Source: an uncultured Sterolibacterium sp. (lineage in GTDB: Bacteria > Pseudomonadota > Gammaproteobacteria > Burkholderiales > Rhodocyclaceae). From it: a stretch of DNA of 64,000 nucleotides. The notes beneath the pieces were generated by a model, which was not told where the DNA came from, did no database searches, and saw only the letters and a list, made by a program, of their open reading frames with translations. The DNA lies in NCBI GenBank assembly GCA_903904605.1, contig CAIVDC010000070.1, positions 1 through 64,000 on the forward strand. Direction: 5' to 3'. The translations under genes and the position numbers were made by a program. Below are positions 16,993 to 26,921 of this stretch, in pieces; within the stretch, counting starts at the first letter, position 1; every line of letters begins with the position of its first letter.

Positions 16993-17048
16993 AAAGTCAC
17001 CATCCAGGCGTGCGGGAAGTCACTATCTGCGAGTGACCAAAGTCATCC
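16993..17048. repeat. Three AGTCA(C/T) direct repeats at exact 23-bp spacing
   Basis: AGTCAC occurs at 16995-17000 and 17018-17023, and AGTCAT at 17041-17046. The first two lie in the longer match AAGTCAC(C/T)ATC. The period is 23 bp both times. The array lies between the pgl stop and the DUF1269 start, 107-163 nt upstream of the latter. Such phased short repeats are typical of operator arrays, but no specific regulator is recognised. Confidence 0.45.
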
Positions 17049-17065
17049 GCCTGGCGAGTGATCGT

Positions 17066-17767
17066 TCAGACCGGCAAGGGCAGGAGCAGCGCGGATTCCA
17101 CCAGCACATCGACGCCCGCCCCCGGCATGATCGCCCGCGCCGGAATGTCCTTTCCGGCGCGCCACGCGGCCACCGCCCTGCGTTTGGACTCGCCGCTGAC
17201 CAGAAACAGCACTTGCCGCGAACGGCTCAGCCGAAGGGCGCTCAAGGACACGCGCTGCGGCGGTGGCTTGGGCGCATCGAACACCGCCAGGGCGTCCGGC
17301 GACCCGGCTGCGGCGCCCCGCTCGTGACCCGGGAACAGGCTTGCGGTGTGGCCGTCCTCGCCGAGCCCGAGCAGCACCAGATCGAAGTCGCCGACCCGCC
17401 GCAGTGTTTCGGCATACCGTCCGGCGGCATCGACTGCGCCCAACTCGCCCGGTATGAGATGCACCTGGTACGCGGGTATGGGCACGCAATCGAGCCAGGT
17501 ATCGGCAGCCATGCGCGAGTTGCGCGCGGGATCGTCCGCTGCCAGGCAGCGCTCGTCGCCGAAATAGACATGCCACGCCGACCAGTCGGTCCGGGCCGTC
17601 CTTAAGGCGCGATAGATTCCGCGCGGCGTGGTGCCGCCGGCGAGCACGAGCAGAAATTGGCCGCGTTGATCAATCGCCCGCGCCGCGGCGGAGAGAATGA
17701 CCTCGACCGCCGCTTTTTGCAGCGTCTGCAAATCGGCAAGCGCATGCCAGCGGCACGAACTCTCCAT
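17066..17767 (-). CDS. pgl: 6-phosphogluconolactonase
   Basis: Hydrolyses 6-phosphoglucono-delta-lactone, the product of Zwf, to 6-phosphogluconate, the substrate of Gnd. From the ATG at 17767 (MESSCRWHALADL) the protein has 233 residues, the usual size for the DevB/NagB-related Pgl family. The motifs LAGGTTPRGIYRAL, VYFGDERCL and VLLGLGEDGHTASLFPG are all present, the last being the family hallmark. A longer frame to 17944 would add 59 residues without family resemblance. It is upstream of the sugar block on the same strand but separated from it by two unrelated small genes, so it may have its own promoter or lead a longer transcript. Confidence 0.93.
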   Translation of the reverse strand: MESSCRWHALADLQTLQKAAVEVILSAAARAIDQRGQFLLVLAGGTTPRGIYRALRTARTDWSAWHVYFGDERCLAADDPARNSRMAADTWLDCVPIPAYQVHLIPGELGAVDAAGRYAETLRRVGDFDLVLLGLGEDGHTASLFPGHERGAAAGSPDALAVFDAPKPPPQRVSLSALRLSRSRQVLFLVSGESKRRAVAAWRAGKDIPARAIMPGAGVDVLVESALLLPLPV

Positions 17768-17958
17768 GGGGATCCCCGGGCCTTCATGGCCAATGCCGGC
17801 CAGTATTGCCTCCGGCGGCGCTTGGCGCAACCACGATACGGCGCCTGCTCCACCGGTCGTCCATTCGACCGGGCGAGAGACGCCTCGATACAGTCGCGCA
17901 AATGGTGTAGATTCGTCGTCGCCCGCTACGGGGTCTCTCGGCACAATTCAATATATCG

Positions 17959-18849
17959 ATGAAAAGGTTTTGGTCGTCCGCTTTTCTCCTGGCGCCCTTC
18001 AGGACTCGCTGGCTCCGATGGGCGGCATGGTCCGGCGCACTTGCCGCACTTCTGCTCCTGGCTGCCTTCCGGACGGCGACCGATGCCGAATTCACCTTTG
18101 CCTCGCTGGCCTTGCTGCCGGTGCTGTTCATCGCCTGGGTGGCCGGACAATGGAGCGGCCTGTTCCTCGCCTTCCTCGCCGCCGCGATGTGGACCGTGGC
18201 CGATATCGCCGCCGGGCGGCAATTCAGCGCCGCCTGGATCCCCTGGGCGAACGCCTTGACCCACTGGCTGACCTACAGTCTGCTGGCGGTGCTGACCGAT
18301 CAGTTTCGCCGGCAGTATGAGCGCGAGCATGAACACGCGACCCGGGACGCGCTCACCGGGCTGCGAAACCGGCGGGCCTTCCTCGAGTCGGGGGCCGCGG
18401 AAGCCGCCCGGTCGGAGCGCTATGGCCATCCCCTGGCCGTCGCCTTTCTCGATCTGGACGACTTCAAACAGCTCAACGACACGAAAGGACATGATGCCGG
18501 CGACGCCGCGCTGAAGGCGACCGCAGCGGCGCTTCTCGGCGCCTTGCGTTCCAGCGATGTCATTGCGCGGTTGGGCGGCGACGAATTTGCCGTACTGCTG
18601 CCGGAAACGGGCTACGAGGCGGCGGTCGAAGCAGGGCGCAAGATCTCCCTCGCGGTCAATCAGGCGCTGCAGGCCTTCCCGCCGGTAAAAGGAAGCATCG
18701 GCGTGGCATGGTTCGGGCAAGCTGATCGCAGTTTTCCGGAAATGCTCAAGGCAGCTGACGAACTGATGTACGAGGTAAAGGAAGGCGGCAAGGACAATAT
18801 GCGTGCGCGACGCTTCGCGCCGGCGAAGAGCGCAGAGAATTCGCCATAG
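17959..18849 (+). CDS. Membrane-anchored diguanylate cyclase (GGDEF)
   Basis: Predicted to make cyclic di-GMP from two GTP. The first 115 residues hold three to four hydrophobic segments (about 23-38, 48-63, 67-83 and 100-114) and no recognised sensor domain. The GGDEF domain covers about 125-290, with DALTGLRNRR at its start and the intact catalytic motif GGDEF at 206-210. An RxxD inhibitory site (R197-D200) lies five residues before it, so product feedback inhibition is expected. The ATG at 17959 has no obvious Shine-Dalgarno; an AT-rich stretch directly precedes it, so initiation may be weak or leaderless. It is divergent from pgl. A usp gene follows 34 nt downstream. Confidence 0.9.
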   Translation: MKRFWSSAFLLAPFRTRWLRWAAWSGALAALLLLAAFRTATDAEFTFASLALLPVLFIAWVAGQWSGLFLAFLAAAMWTVADIAAGRQFSAAWIPWANALTHWLTYSLLAVLTDQFRRQYEREHEHATRDALTGLRNRRAFLESGAAEAARSERYGHPLAVAFLDLDDFKQLNDTKGHDAGDAALKATAAALLGALRSSDVIARLGGDEFAVLLPETGYEAAVEAGRKISLAVNQALQAFPPVKGSIGVAWFGQADRSFPEMLKAADELMYEVKEGGKDNMRARRFAPAKSAENSP

Positions 18850-18883
18850 CCGGGCGGATCCGGCGCAATGCAGAGGGGGTTTT

Positions 18884-19306
18884 ATGCATACGGTACTTCT
18901 GGCGGTGGACGGATCCGAGCATGCGGATCGGGCCGCTCGCTTCCTCGTCGAATTCGTCAAGGATCACGGACCGATCGAGATTCATCTGGCCAACGTCGAG
19001 CCCGAGCCCATCGCCTGGCAGACCCACGGCATGGAGGAAAAAGCGATCGATGCCCATCTGAAGGCCGTCGCCCGTCGATCGATGAAGTCGGCACGGGATA
19101 TCCTGAAGGCCGCGGGCCTGCCCTGCCGCACCCATTTTGGCCGGGGCGAGGTGGCACAAACGCTGGTGCTATTGGCGGACAAGTGGCGCTGCGACGGCAT
19201 CGTCATCGGAACGCGGGGCCTGGGTGCGGTTTCAGGCCTTGCCCTGGGTTCCGTGACCTGGAAACTCCTGCACCTCTCGCGGCTTCCGGTGATTTGCGTG
19301 AAGTAA
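18884..19306 (+). CDS. Universal stress protein UspA family
   Basis: The 140-residue single-domain protein starts HTVLLAVDGSEHADRA, the usual Usp first strand and nucleotide-binding aspartate. It ends with the ATP-binding loop pattern G-2X-G-9X-G-S (GTRGLGAVSGLALGS), which suggests an ATP-binding type of Usp. A GAGGGGG sequence lies upstream of the ATG at 18884. A longer upstream frame overlaps the cyclase gene and was rejected. It follows the diguanylate cyclase by 34 nt on the same strand. Its stop abuts the stop of the convergent CaCA exchanger with no spacer. The specific role is unknown. Confidence 0.92.
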   Translation: MHTVLLAVDGSEHADRAARFLVEFVKDHGPIEIHLANVEPEPIAWQTHGMEEKAIDAHLKAVARRSMKSARDILKAAGLPCRTHFGRGEVAQTLVLLADKWRCDGIVIGTRGLGAVSGLALGSVTWKLLHLSRLPVICVK

Positions 19307-20323
19307 TCATTCTCCGTGCAGATAAAGCGCGTAGGTGTTGGCCAGGTAGACCGCGAGCAGGAAGATGCTCAGCCAGCCGACCGTCCTCAGCACTTTTCCC
19401 GGAGGACGATAGAGCAGACCGATGATCGCGGTGCCGGTCATGATCATCGCGGAGAGCGCGGTGACCGCGTGGATGGGCGCCACTGCGGCGAGCAGCGGGC
19501 CGTCCGGGTAGAGCATGTCGTCGATGGCGATCACCAGCATGTCCACCAGATTGCTGCCGAACAGGTTGGCCAGCGCCATATCGAGCGCCCCGATGCGCAC
19601 CGCGGCGATGGTCACCACCAGTTCCGGCACCGAGGTGGCGAAAGCGACGAACAGGGTGCCGACGAAGGACTTGTGCCAGCCCATCTGCTCCGCCAGCGTG
19701 CCGCCGACGAAAGGCAGCCAGGCGGCCGCGGCCACGACCACCACGGCCGCGCTCGAATAGCGCAGCAGCGCCTGCGACAGCGTCGCTTCAGGATAGCGCT
19801 GCGCCGATTCCTCGGCATAGGCCGCGATGTGTGCCTGTTCATAGCGGAACACGGTGCGCATGGCCAGGAGATAGAGCATCAGCAAAATAGGCGTATAAAA
19901 CCCGACATGGTAAAAAGTCAGCCGCGTGCCGTGCTGGGCAAGCAGGATGTTCACGGCGACCAGGCCGATCAGCACGGTGCCGAATGCCGCCGACAGGATG
20001 TGACCCTGGTGGGCGCGGGTATAGACCGATTCCTTGCGCTGCAGGAAATCGACGGCGACGATGATCAGGAGATTGAACACGCAGCTGCCCAGGGCGTCAC
20101 CGACCGCGATGTTGGGCACCTTGGCGATCGTGACCGAACTGATGCCGGTGATCAGTTCCGGCAGTGAGGTCACCGTGGCCAGCAACACCAGGCCGACCCA
20201 GGTGCCGCCCAAGCCGGTCTTCTCGGCGATGACATCGCCGTAGCGCGATAGCTTTACGCCGGCAAAGCCGATGACCGCGACGCAGGAAAGAAACTGCAGC
20301 CAGGTGACGATGGCCGGCGACAT
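19307..20323 (-). CDS. CaCA-family sodium/calcium exchanger-like protein
   Basis: Predicted inner-membrane cation exchanger of 338 residues with about ten hydrophobic segments. The two inverted alpha repeats of the CaCA superfamily are clear: GLVLLATVTSLPELITGISS with GDALGSCVFNLL in the first half, and GTLFVAFATSVPELVVTIAA with ANLFGSNLVDML in the second. This matches the YrbG/ChaA-like bacterial branch. The ATG overlaps the Ca2+ ATPase stop (TGATG at 20325-20321), so the two pumps are translationally coupled. This supports calcium as a shared substrate, although ion selectivity is inferred. Confidence 0.9.
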   Translation of the reverse strand: MSPAIVTWLQFLSCVAVIGFAGVKLSRYGDVIAEKTGLGGTWVGLVLLATVTSLPELITGISSVTIAKVPNIAVGDALGSCVFNLLIIVAVDFLQRKESVYTRAHQGHILSAAFGTVLIGLVAVNILLAQHGTRLTFYHVGFYTPILLMLYLLAMRTVFRYEQAHIAAYAEESAQRYPEATLSQALLRYSSAAVVVVAAAAWLPFVGGTLAEQMGWHKSFVGTLFVAFATSVPELVVTIAAVRIGALDMALANLFGSNLVDMLVIAIDDMLYPDGPLLAAVAPIHAVTALSAMIMTGTAIIGLLYRPPGKVLRTVGWLSIFLLAVYLANTYALYLHGE

Positions 20324-22992
20324 CACGGGCCCCCCCCGTCGACCGGCCGTTGCGGCGGCGCGCCGTTCTCCCGGTAGAGGAGGCCGCGGCGCACCAGCCA
20401 TTTCTCGGTCTCCACGGCAAAGAAAACGATGGCCGAGAGCAGCAGACAGGCGGCCAGCTCATCGGCCGCGAGCGGCTCGGTCTTGAACCAGGCATTGCCG
20501 AGCGGCACATAGAGGGTGGCCATCTGCAGCAGGAAGGTGACGAGTACGGCGGCAAGAAGCTGAGGGTTAGAGGAAAGGCCGATCTTGAACAGCGATTCCT
20601 GTTCGCTGCGGATGGCCAAGACGTGGCCAAGCTGGGACAAGGTCAGGACGGTAAATACCATCGTCTGCCAGTGCGCCGAGCCGGTGTGCACGGTCCATGC
20701 CTGGGTGGCCAGCACCACGCCGGCCATCAACAGGCCCACCCAGAGAATGTGCTGCCACATGCCGCGGGCAAAGATGCTCTCTTCAGGCGGGCGCGGCGGA
20801 CGGCTCATGACGTCCTTTTCGGCAGGCTCGCTGGCCAGGGCCAGGCCGGGCAGGCCGTCGGTAACCAGGTTGATCCACAGGATGTGGATGGGCAGCAGCG
20901 GCATCGGCAGGCCGATGAAGGGCGCGAGGAAGATGGTCAGGATCTCTCCCGAGTTGGTCGTCATGGCGTACTTGATGAAGCGGCGAATGTTGTCGTAGAT
21001 GCGCCGTCCCTCGCGCACCGCATGGACGATGGTGGCGAAGTTGTCGTCCTGCAAGGTCATGTGTGCCGCCTCGCGCGCCACGTCGGTGCCGCCGCGGCCC
21101 ATGGCCACGCCGATGTCGGCGCGCTTCAGGGCCGGTGCGTCGTTCACCCCGTCGCCGGTCATGGCGACATGCTCGCCCCGTGCCTGCAGCGCCTTGACGA
21201 TGCGGATCTTCTGCGCCGGGTCGACGCGGGCGAATACCCGCGCCACCTTCACACGGGAATCGAGTTCCGCGTCCGAGAGCCGCGCGAGTTCGGCCCCGGT
21301 CATGGCGCTGCCGCCGTCCCCGGCGATGCCCAGCCGACGTGCGATGGCCAGCGCGGTGGCCGGGTGGTCGCCGGTGATCATCACCGGCACGATGCCTGCG
21401 TCTTTGCATTCGGCCACGGCCCGGGCCGCTTCCGCACGGGGCGGATCCATCAGGCCGACGAGGCCCAGGAAGATCAGTTCTGTTTCCGCGCATGCGGAGT
21501 CCGCCGGCAGAACGGCGAAGCGGCGCCAGGCCAGTGCCAGCACGCGCAAACCTGCCGCCGCCATCTTTTCGGCTGCCGCGAGCATCGCCGCGGCATCGAG
21601 CGCGGCCGGGCCGTCGGCGGCAAGGCGGGCGACGCACAAAGGCAGCACCGTCTCCGGCGCGCCCTTGACATAGGCGACAAAGCCCTCGCTGTCGCGGTGT
21701 ACCGTCGCCATGCGTTTGCGTTCGGAATCGAAAGGCTGTTCGGCAACGCGCGGCTGCAGGAGCTCGAGCGCCGCCTTGGCGAAGCCGGCAGCCAAGGCCG
21801 CCTCCTGCAAGGCCACCTCGGTCGGGTCGCCGCTCGCACCGCCGGCAGCGGAGATCCCGGCATCGTTGCACAGGGCAAGCGCCCGGCCCAGCGTCGTCCA
21901 GGGTTCGCCGGAGCCGAACGCCGTCGCCGGCACGTCATCGACGAAGAACGCTTCGGCGCGCATCCGGTTCTCGGTCAGCGTCCCGGTCTTGTCGGAGCAG
22001 ATCGTGGTGATGGCGCCCAGGGTCTCCACCGCCGGCAGCCTGCGTATCAGCGCATGCTGCAGCGCCATCTTGCGTGCGCCGAGCGCCAGTGCGATGGTGA
22101 CAACAGCCGGCAGCGCCTCGGGAATTGCCGCGACCGCCAGGCTGATCGCCGTCAGGAACATCAGCACCGGCGGCTCGCCGCGGAGCAGGCCGGCGGCGAA
22201 GACGATGACGCAGATGGCCAGCACCGCCATGGCGAGACGCGTGCCGAAGCGGGCCAGACGCTTCTGCAACGGCGTCCTGACTTCCTCCGTGCCGGCAAGC
22301 AACTGCGCCACCTTGCCCAGTTCGGTGGCGAGGCCCGTGGCGACCGTCACACCCGTGCCGCGGCCGCGCGTGACGACGGTGCCCTTGTAGGCCATGTTGA
22401 GCCGGTCGCCGAGCGCGATATCGGCGGCGGAAATGGCGGCGGTGGTCTTGTCCACGGCCTGCGATTCCCCGGTCAGCACCGCTTCCGCCACCTGCAGTTG
22501 CGCCGCCTCGAACAGGCGCAGGTCGGCGGGAACGATGGCGCCGGCCTCCAGCAGCACGACGTCGCCCGGCACCAGGCTGTCGGCGGGCACGACGCACAAT
22601 TCTCCGCCGCGGCGAACGCGCGCCGAGGGCGCTGCCATCCGCTTCAGTGCCGCCATCGCCCGCTCGGCGCGGTATTCCTGGGTGAAGCCGATGGCGGCAT
22701 TGAGCAGCACGATGACGACGATGGCGAGGGTGTCGCCCGGATCGCCGATAATTCCGGAAATCACGGCTGCGGCGATCAGCACCAGGATCATGAAATCGGC
22801 GAACTGGTCCAGGAGCATGCGCGCGAGACTGCGCCGCGATGCTTCCGGCAGGGCGTTGGGGCCATGCCGCGCCAGCCGCAAACCCGCCTCTGCGTCCGTC
22901 AGTCCTTGCCCCGCCTCCACCGCCAGTCGCTGCAGCGCCGCGTCGATCGCCAGCGTATGCCAGGTTTGACCGTTCGATCCTTCAGTCTGCAT
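20323..22992 (-). CDS. Calcium-transporting P-type ATPase (P2A-like)
   Basis: The 889-residue cation pump is predicted to export Ca2+ using ATP. In order it shows the N-terminal cation ATPase domain, actuator motif TGES (174-177), M4 motif IPEALP (290-295), phosphorylation motif DKTGTLT with D334, and hinge MTGDGVNDAPALKRADIGVAMG. An M6 region (WINLVTDGLPGLAL) and a C-terminal membrane domain follow. The M4 and M6 residues fit SERCA-like Ca2+ pumps better than Na+/K+ or heavy-metal pumps. The start (MQTEGSNG) has GGAA 8 nt upstream, whereas a longer frame to 23052 does not. It is the first gene of a two-gene unit with the CaCA exchanger. Confidence 0.93.
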   Translation of the reverse strand: MQTEGSNGQTWHTLAIDAALQRLAVEAGQGLTDAEAGLRLARHGPNALPEASRRSLARMLLDQFADFMILVLIAAAVISGIIGDPGDTLAIVVIVLLNAAIGFTQEYRAERAMAALKRMAAPSARVRRGGELCVVPADSLVPGDVVLLEAGAIVPADLRLFEAAQLQVAEAVLTGESQAVDKTTAAISAADIALGDRLNMAYKGTVVTRGRGTGVTVATGLATELGKVAQLLAGTEEVRTPLQKRLARFGTRLAMAVLAICVIVFAAGLLRGEPPVLMFLTAISLAVAAIPEALPAVVTIALALGARKMALQHALIRRLPAVETLGAITTICSDKTGTLTENRMRAEAFFVDDVPATAFGSGEPWTTLGRALALCNDAGISAAGGASGDPTEVALQEAALAAGFAKAALELLQPRVAEQPFDSERKRMATVHRDSEGFVAYVKGAPETVLPLCVARLAADGPAALDAAAMLAAAEKMAAAGLRVLALAWRRFAVLPADSACAETELIFLGLVGLMDPPRAEAARAVAECKDAGIVPVMITGDHPATALAIARRLGIAGDGGSAMTGAELARLSDAELDSRVKVARVFARVDPAQKIRIVKALQARGEHVAMTGDGVNDAPALKRADIGVAMGRGGTDVAREAAHMTLQDDNFATIVHAVREGRRIYDNIRRFIKYAMTTNSGEILTIFLAPFIGLPMPLLPIHILWINLVTDGLPGLALASEPAEKDVMSRPPRPPEESIFARGMWQHILWVGLLMAGVVLATQAWTVHTGSAHWQTMVFTVLTLSQLGHVLAIRSEQESLFKIGLSSNPQLLAAVLVTFLLQMATLYVPLGNAWFKTEPLAADELAACLLLSAIVFFAVETEKWLVRRGLLYRENGAPPQRPVDGGGP

Positions 22993-23145
22993 CGCACTGT
23001 TCCAGTCAATGTCAGATGGATAACTGAAGCAAGTATCGCACATCGCCCGCATCGCGATAATTTCCCCAAGTTCTTCCTCTCTGGCCGCTTCTCGGCAGGC
23101 ACCGGCTTACGGCGCACGCACGAAATGCAGAAGCGCCGATCTGAC

Positions 23146-23151
23146 TATAAT
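23146..23151 (+). promoter_or_regulatory. Candidate -10 box TATAAT before the 23181 gene
   Basis: A perfect TATAAT lies 29 nt before the ATG at 23181, in the 188-nt divergent gap with the Ca2+ ATPase. I find no matching -35 hexamer at 16-18 nt, so this is only a candidate. Confidence 0.35.
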
Positions 23152-23180
23152 CGAGGGATCTTGAATCATGGAGGTCTTGC

Positions 23181-24008
23181 ATGAGGCGCGGGTTTGAGCG
23201 ATTTCTCTTGCTTCCGATCCTGGCCGTCGTTCTCGCCAGCGCGTGGCTCAAGCCTCTGGAGATCGCGGCCTCGCACCAGGTCGATGCCGGACTCAAGCGG
23301 GCGCTCGTGAGCTTCGCTACGGCGAGGGCCTTGAACGCCATCATTTCGGTCGTTCAAGGCACGGATGTATCCGTCGAACCGGCCGGCGTCGGCATAAAGT
23401 TCGCCCCCGGGCAGGCGCTGCGTCCGATCAACGATCTGGTGGCCCAGTTTGCCGAACTGATGCTTGCCGCGAGCGTGAGCTTCGGGGTGATGAAGGTATT
23501 GCTCGGCATGGGCAGCCATTGGGCCGTATCCGTCTTGCTGTCGCTTTTCGCCCTGGCTTGGTTTGGTCTTCGCTGGCGCGGACGGGAGGCCCCGGTCTGG
23601 CTCGCCAGAATTCTGTTGGTGCTGCTCCTGGTGCGCTTCGCCGTGCCGCTGGTCACGCTCGGCAGCGACGCCCTGTTCCGGAAGTTTCTGGATGGCGACT
23701 ACGCCGCAAGCCAGAATGCCATTGACGGAAATACTGCACAACTGGCAACGCTGAGCCTGCCGCCGAGCGATGCCGGCGCCGGGATGGGTGAACGCATCAA
23801 GGGTTGGTGGTCGAAAAACGTGGATCTTTCCGCGCGCATCGAAAAGCTGAAACAGGTCGCCAGCCTATTGACCGAGCACATCGTCAAGCTCATCGTCATC
23901 TTCCTGATGCAAACGCTGGTGATGCCCTTGCTGCTCTTCTGGGCCTTGTACCGGGTCGGCAAAGCGGTGCTCGACCCGCCGCCGGGCGCAAGGAAACAAT
24001 GCGCCTGA
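23181..24008 (+). CDS. Multi-pass membrane protein of unknown function
   Basis: Not recognised. The 275-residue protein has an N-terminal hydrophobic anchor (about 8-24) and a soluble loop of about 60 residues. Three further membrane segments occur near 90-160, then another soluble region with a charged helix (LSARIEKLKQVASLLTEH). A strong C-terminal segment follows (IVKLIVIFLMQTLVMPLLLF). GGAGGT lies 5 nt before the ATG, a strong start signal. It is divergent from the Ca2+ ATPase and convergent with the CPA1 antiporter. Location among cation transporters hints at an envelope role, but no function should be assigned. Confidence 0.8.
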   Translation: MRRGFERFLLLPILAVVLASAWLKPLEIAASHQVDAGLKRALVSFATARALNAIISVVQGTDVSVEPAGVGIKFAPGQALRPINDLVAQFAELMLAASVSFGVMKVLLGMGSHWAVSVLLSLFALAWFGLRWRGREAPVWLARILLVLLLVRFAVPLVTLGSDALFRKFLDGDYAASQNAIDGNTAQLATLSLPPSDAGAGMGERIKGWWSKNVDLSARIEKLKQVASLLTEHIVKLIVIFLMQTLVMPLLLFWALYRVGKAVLDPPPGARKQCA

Positions 24009-24026
24009 CCGATCTTTCGATGATGC

Positions 24027-25268
<1,242 letters not shown>

Positions 25269-25455
25269 GTTCCGATGGGCAGGCGAATGGGTGAGCGGAA
25301 GGCTTAAGTGTATCCGCTTAACCCGGCGGCATGGGTTTGGGACTATATTACGGGACAATATGAGCGGTCATGGCGTTCGGCGGGTTGCGAACCCGGATCG
25401 ATTGCCGGCAGAGGGCAGACTACAAAGAAGGTATCGACATTGTGGAGGTCTGGTC

Positions 25456-26250
25456 ATGAACAGGAAAGTCGGAACAGCCGTAATCGCCATGCTCCTGGCG
25501 CTCGCCGCCGCCTGGTATTTCTGGCAGCGAAACCGTGAATTGCCCGCGCCGCCGGCCCCGCCGCCGCAGGCTATAACGCCGGCCCCGCCGCCACCGCCAG
25601 CCCCGAGCCCGCTGGCTGCGATTCGCTACCCGCTCGGCGTCATGCCGACGTCATCATCCCTGCCCGAGCTCGGACGCAGCGACTCGCCCTTTCTCGAGGG
25701 GCTGGGCCACGCGCTGAGCCATCGCCTGCTGGCGCTCATTTTCACCGACGAGGTCATCCGCCGCATCGTCCGGACGGTCGACAACCTGCCCCAAAAGAAG
25801 CTGCCGCCGGATGCCATGCCGCTCAAGCCGTTGCCGGGCGCCTTGGTCACGACGGGCAAGGGCGAGCGTCTGCTGATGAGCCGGCGAAACGAAGCGCGCT
25901 ACGCCGCCTACGTCAGGATCGTGAGCGCGGTCGACGCCGCCAAGCTGGTCGATATCTACGTCGACTTCTATCCCTTGTTCCAGAGCGCCTACGAAATGTT
26001 GAACAGCAAGAACGGCTACTTCAACGACCGGCTGGTCGAGGCGATCGACGACATGCTCGCGGCGCCTGAGCCGGCGGGTCCGCTAAAGCTGGTGCGCTCG
26101 GATGGTTTCTTCGAGTTCGCCGACGCCGGACTCGAAGCGCGCTCGGCCGGGCAAAAGATCCTGATCCGCATGGGTGCCGCGAACGCCGGGGCCATCAAGG
26201 CCAAGCTGCGCGAGATCCGGCAGGAGGTGACGCAGCGCGGCCGGAAATGA
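25456..26250 (+). CDS. DUF3014 family membrane-anchored protein
   Basis: The 264-residue protein has one N-terminal membrane anchor (about 6-24), a proline-rich linker (about 30-58) and then the DUF3014 domain. Family-type segments visible are LPELGRSDSPFLEG, RRIVRTVDNLPQKK, YFNDRLVEAIDDMLAAPEP and LRSDGFFEFADA-type sequence, then SAGQKILIRMG. Together these leave little doubt about the family. The domain is probably periplasmic, and its biochemical role is unknown. The ATG has GGAGG 7 nt upstream. It is convergent with a LapA-domain gene two nucleotides beyond its stop. Confidence 0.9.
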   Translation: MNRKVGTAVIAMLLALAAAWYFWQRNRELPAPPAPPPQAITPAPPPPPAPSPLAAIRYPLGVMPTSSSLPELGRSDSPFLEGLGHALSHRLLALIFTDEVIRRIVRTVDNLPQKKLPPDAMPLKPLPGALVTTGKGERLLMSRRNEARYAAYVRIVSAVDAAKLVDIYVDFYPLFQSAYEMLNSKNGYFNDRLVEAIDDMLAAPEPAGPLKLVRSDGFFEFADAGLEARSAGQKILIRMGAANAGAIKAKLREIRQEVTQRGRK

Positions 26251-26252
26251 CC

Positions 26253-26753
26253 TCAACCGGGCGGCTGGGACGTCAGGCCGTGAGCCACCCTTTCGAGGCG
26301 ATCCTCCAGTTCCCCGATGTAGGCGCTGAGCGAGACGCCGGACTGTTCCACCGCGGCGCGGAGATCCCGCTCCAGTTGATCCAGCCTTGCCAGGACCGCC
26401 GCACTCGACTCCGCATCCCGGCTTGCCTGCCGCTTCAGTTCCGCTTCCAGGAATTCGTGCAGTTCGGTGAAGCGCGACGCCTCGGCCTTGTCGGCCAGAT
26501 CCCGGTTGGCCTGCAAGACCTTGGCATGACGGCGCGACTCGAACAGCACCGAGGTCTGCAGATAGACCACGAAGACGAGGAACAGTGCCGCGATGAAGAC
26601 CAGAACGCCCAGCATGACCAGTCCGAGCGGCGCCTTGACGTCGGCAACGCCGAGGGACAGCGTCGTCGGCGTCATGAACGCGGTCCAGTTGAGGATGGCG
26701 AAGACGGCAATGGCGACCAGGACTATCAGCAGCGACAGCGTGCGAAACCTCAT
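26253..26753 (-). CDS. LapA-domain small membrane protein with coiled coil
   Basis: The 166-residue protein has two membrane segments (about 4-22 and 42-66), in the arrangement of the lipopolysaccharide assembly protein A (LapA, DUF1049) domain. A long charged, heptad-rich helix follows (about 70-160; FESRRHAKVLQANRDLADKA, then ELHEFLEAELKRQ and LDQLERDLRA). In E. coli LapA works with LapB to control LpxC turnover, but this is a lone, coiled-coil-extended relative, so that role is not assured. The start MRFRTLSL is preferred, with AGGAG 10 nt upstream. A 168-nt gap separates it from tamB. Confidence 0.8.
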   Translation of the reverse strand: MRFRTLSLLIVLVAIAVFAILNWTAFMTPTTLSLGVADVKAPLGLVMLGVLVFIAALFLVFVVYLQTSVLFESRRHAKVLQANRDLADKAEASRFTELHEFLEAELKRQASRDAESSAAVLARLDQLERDLRAAVEQSGVSLSAYIGELEDRLERVAHGLTSQPPG

Positions 26754-26921
26754 GGCGACCAGTCTCCTGTATTCAATCCGGCGGTTTTCGGGTGAATCCG
26801 GCATCGGCTCGGGAAAATCCCTGCGCCCAGTATGCATCGGATCGACAGGGGCGGCAAGGCGACCGGAACCATGCGGCAGCTGAATCCCGCCCGATCATCG
26901 GCGGTGCCGGGCGTCGGGCGC

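Noticed and set aside
20350..23184. A 944-codon plus-strand frame over the Ca2+ ATPase
   Set aside because: The minus strand has DKTGTLT, TGES and the hinge motif of P-type ATPases. The plus frame is a low-complexity shadow.
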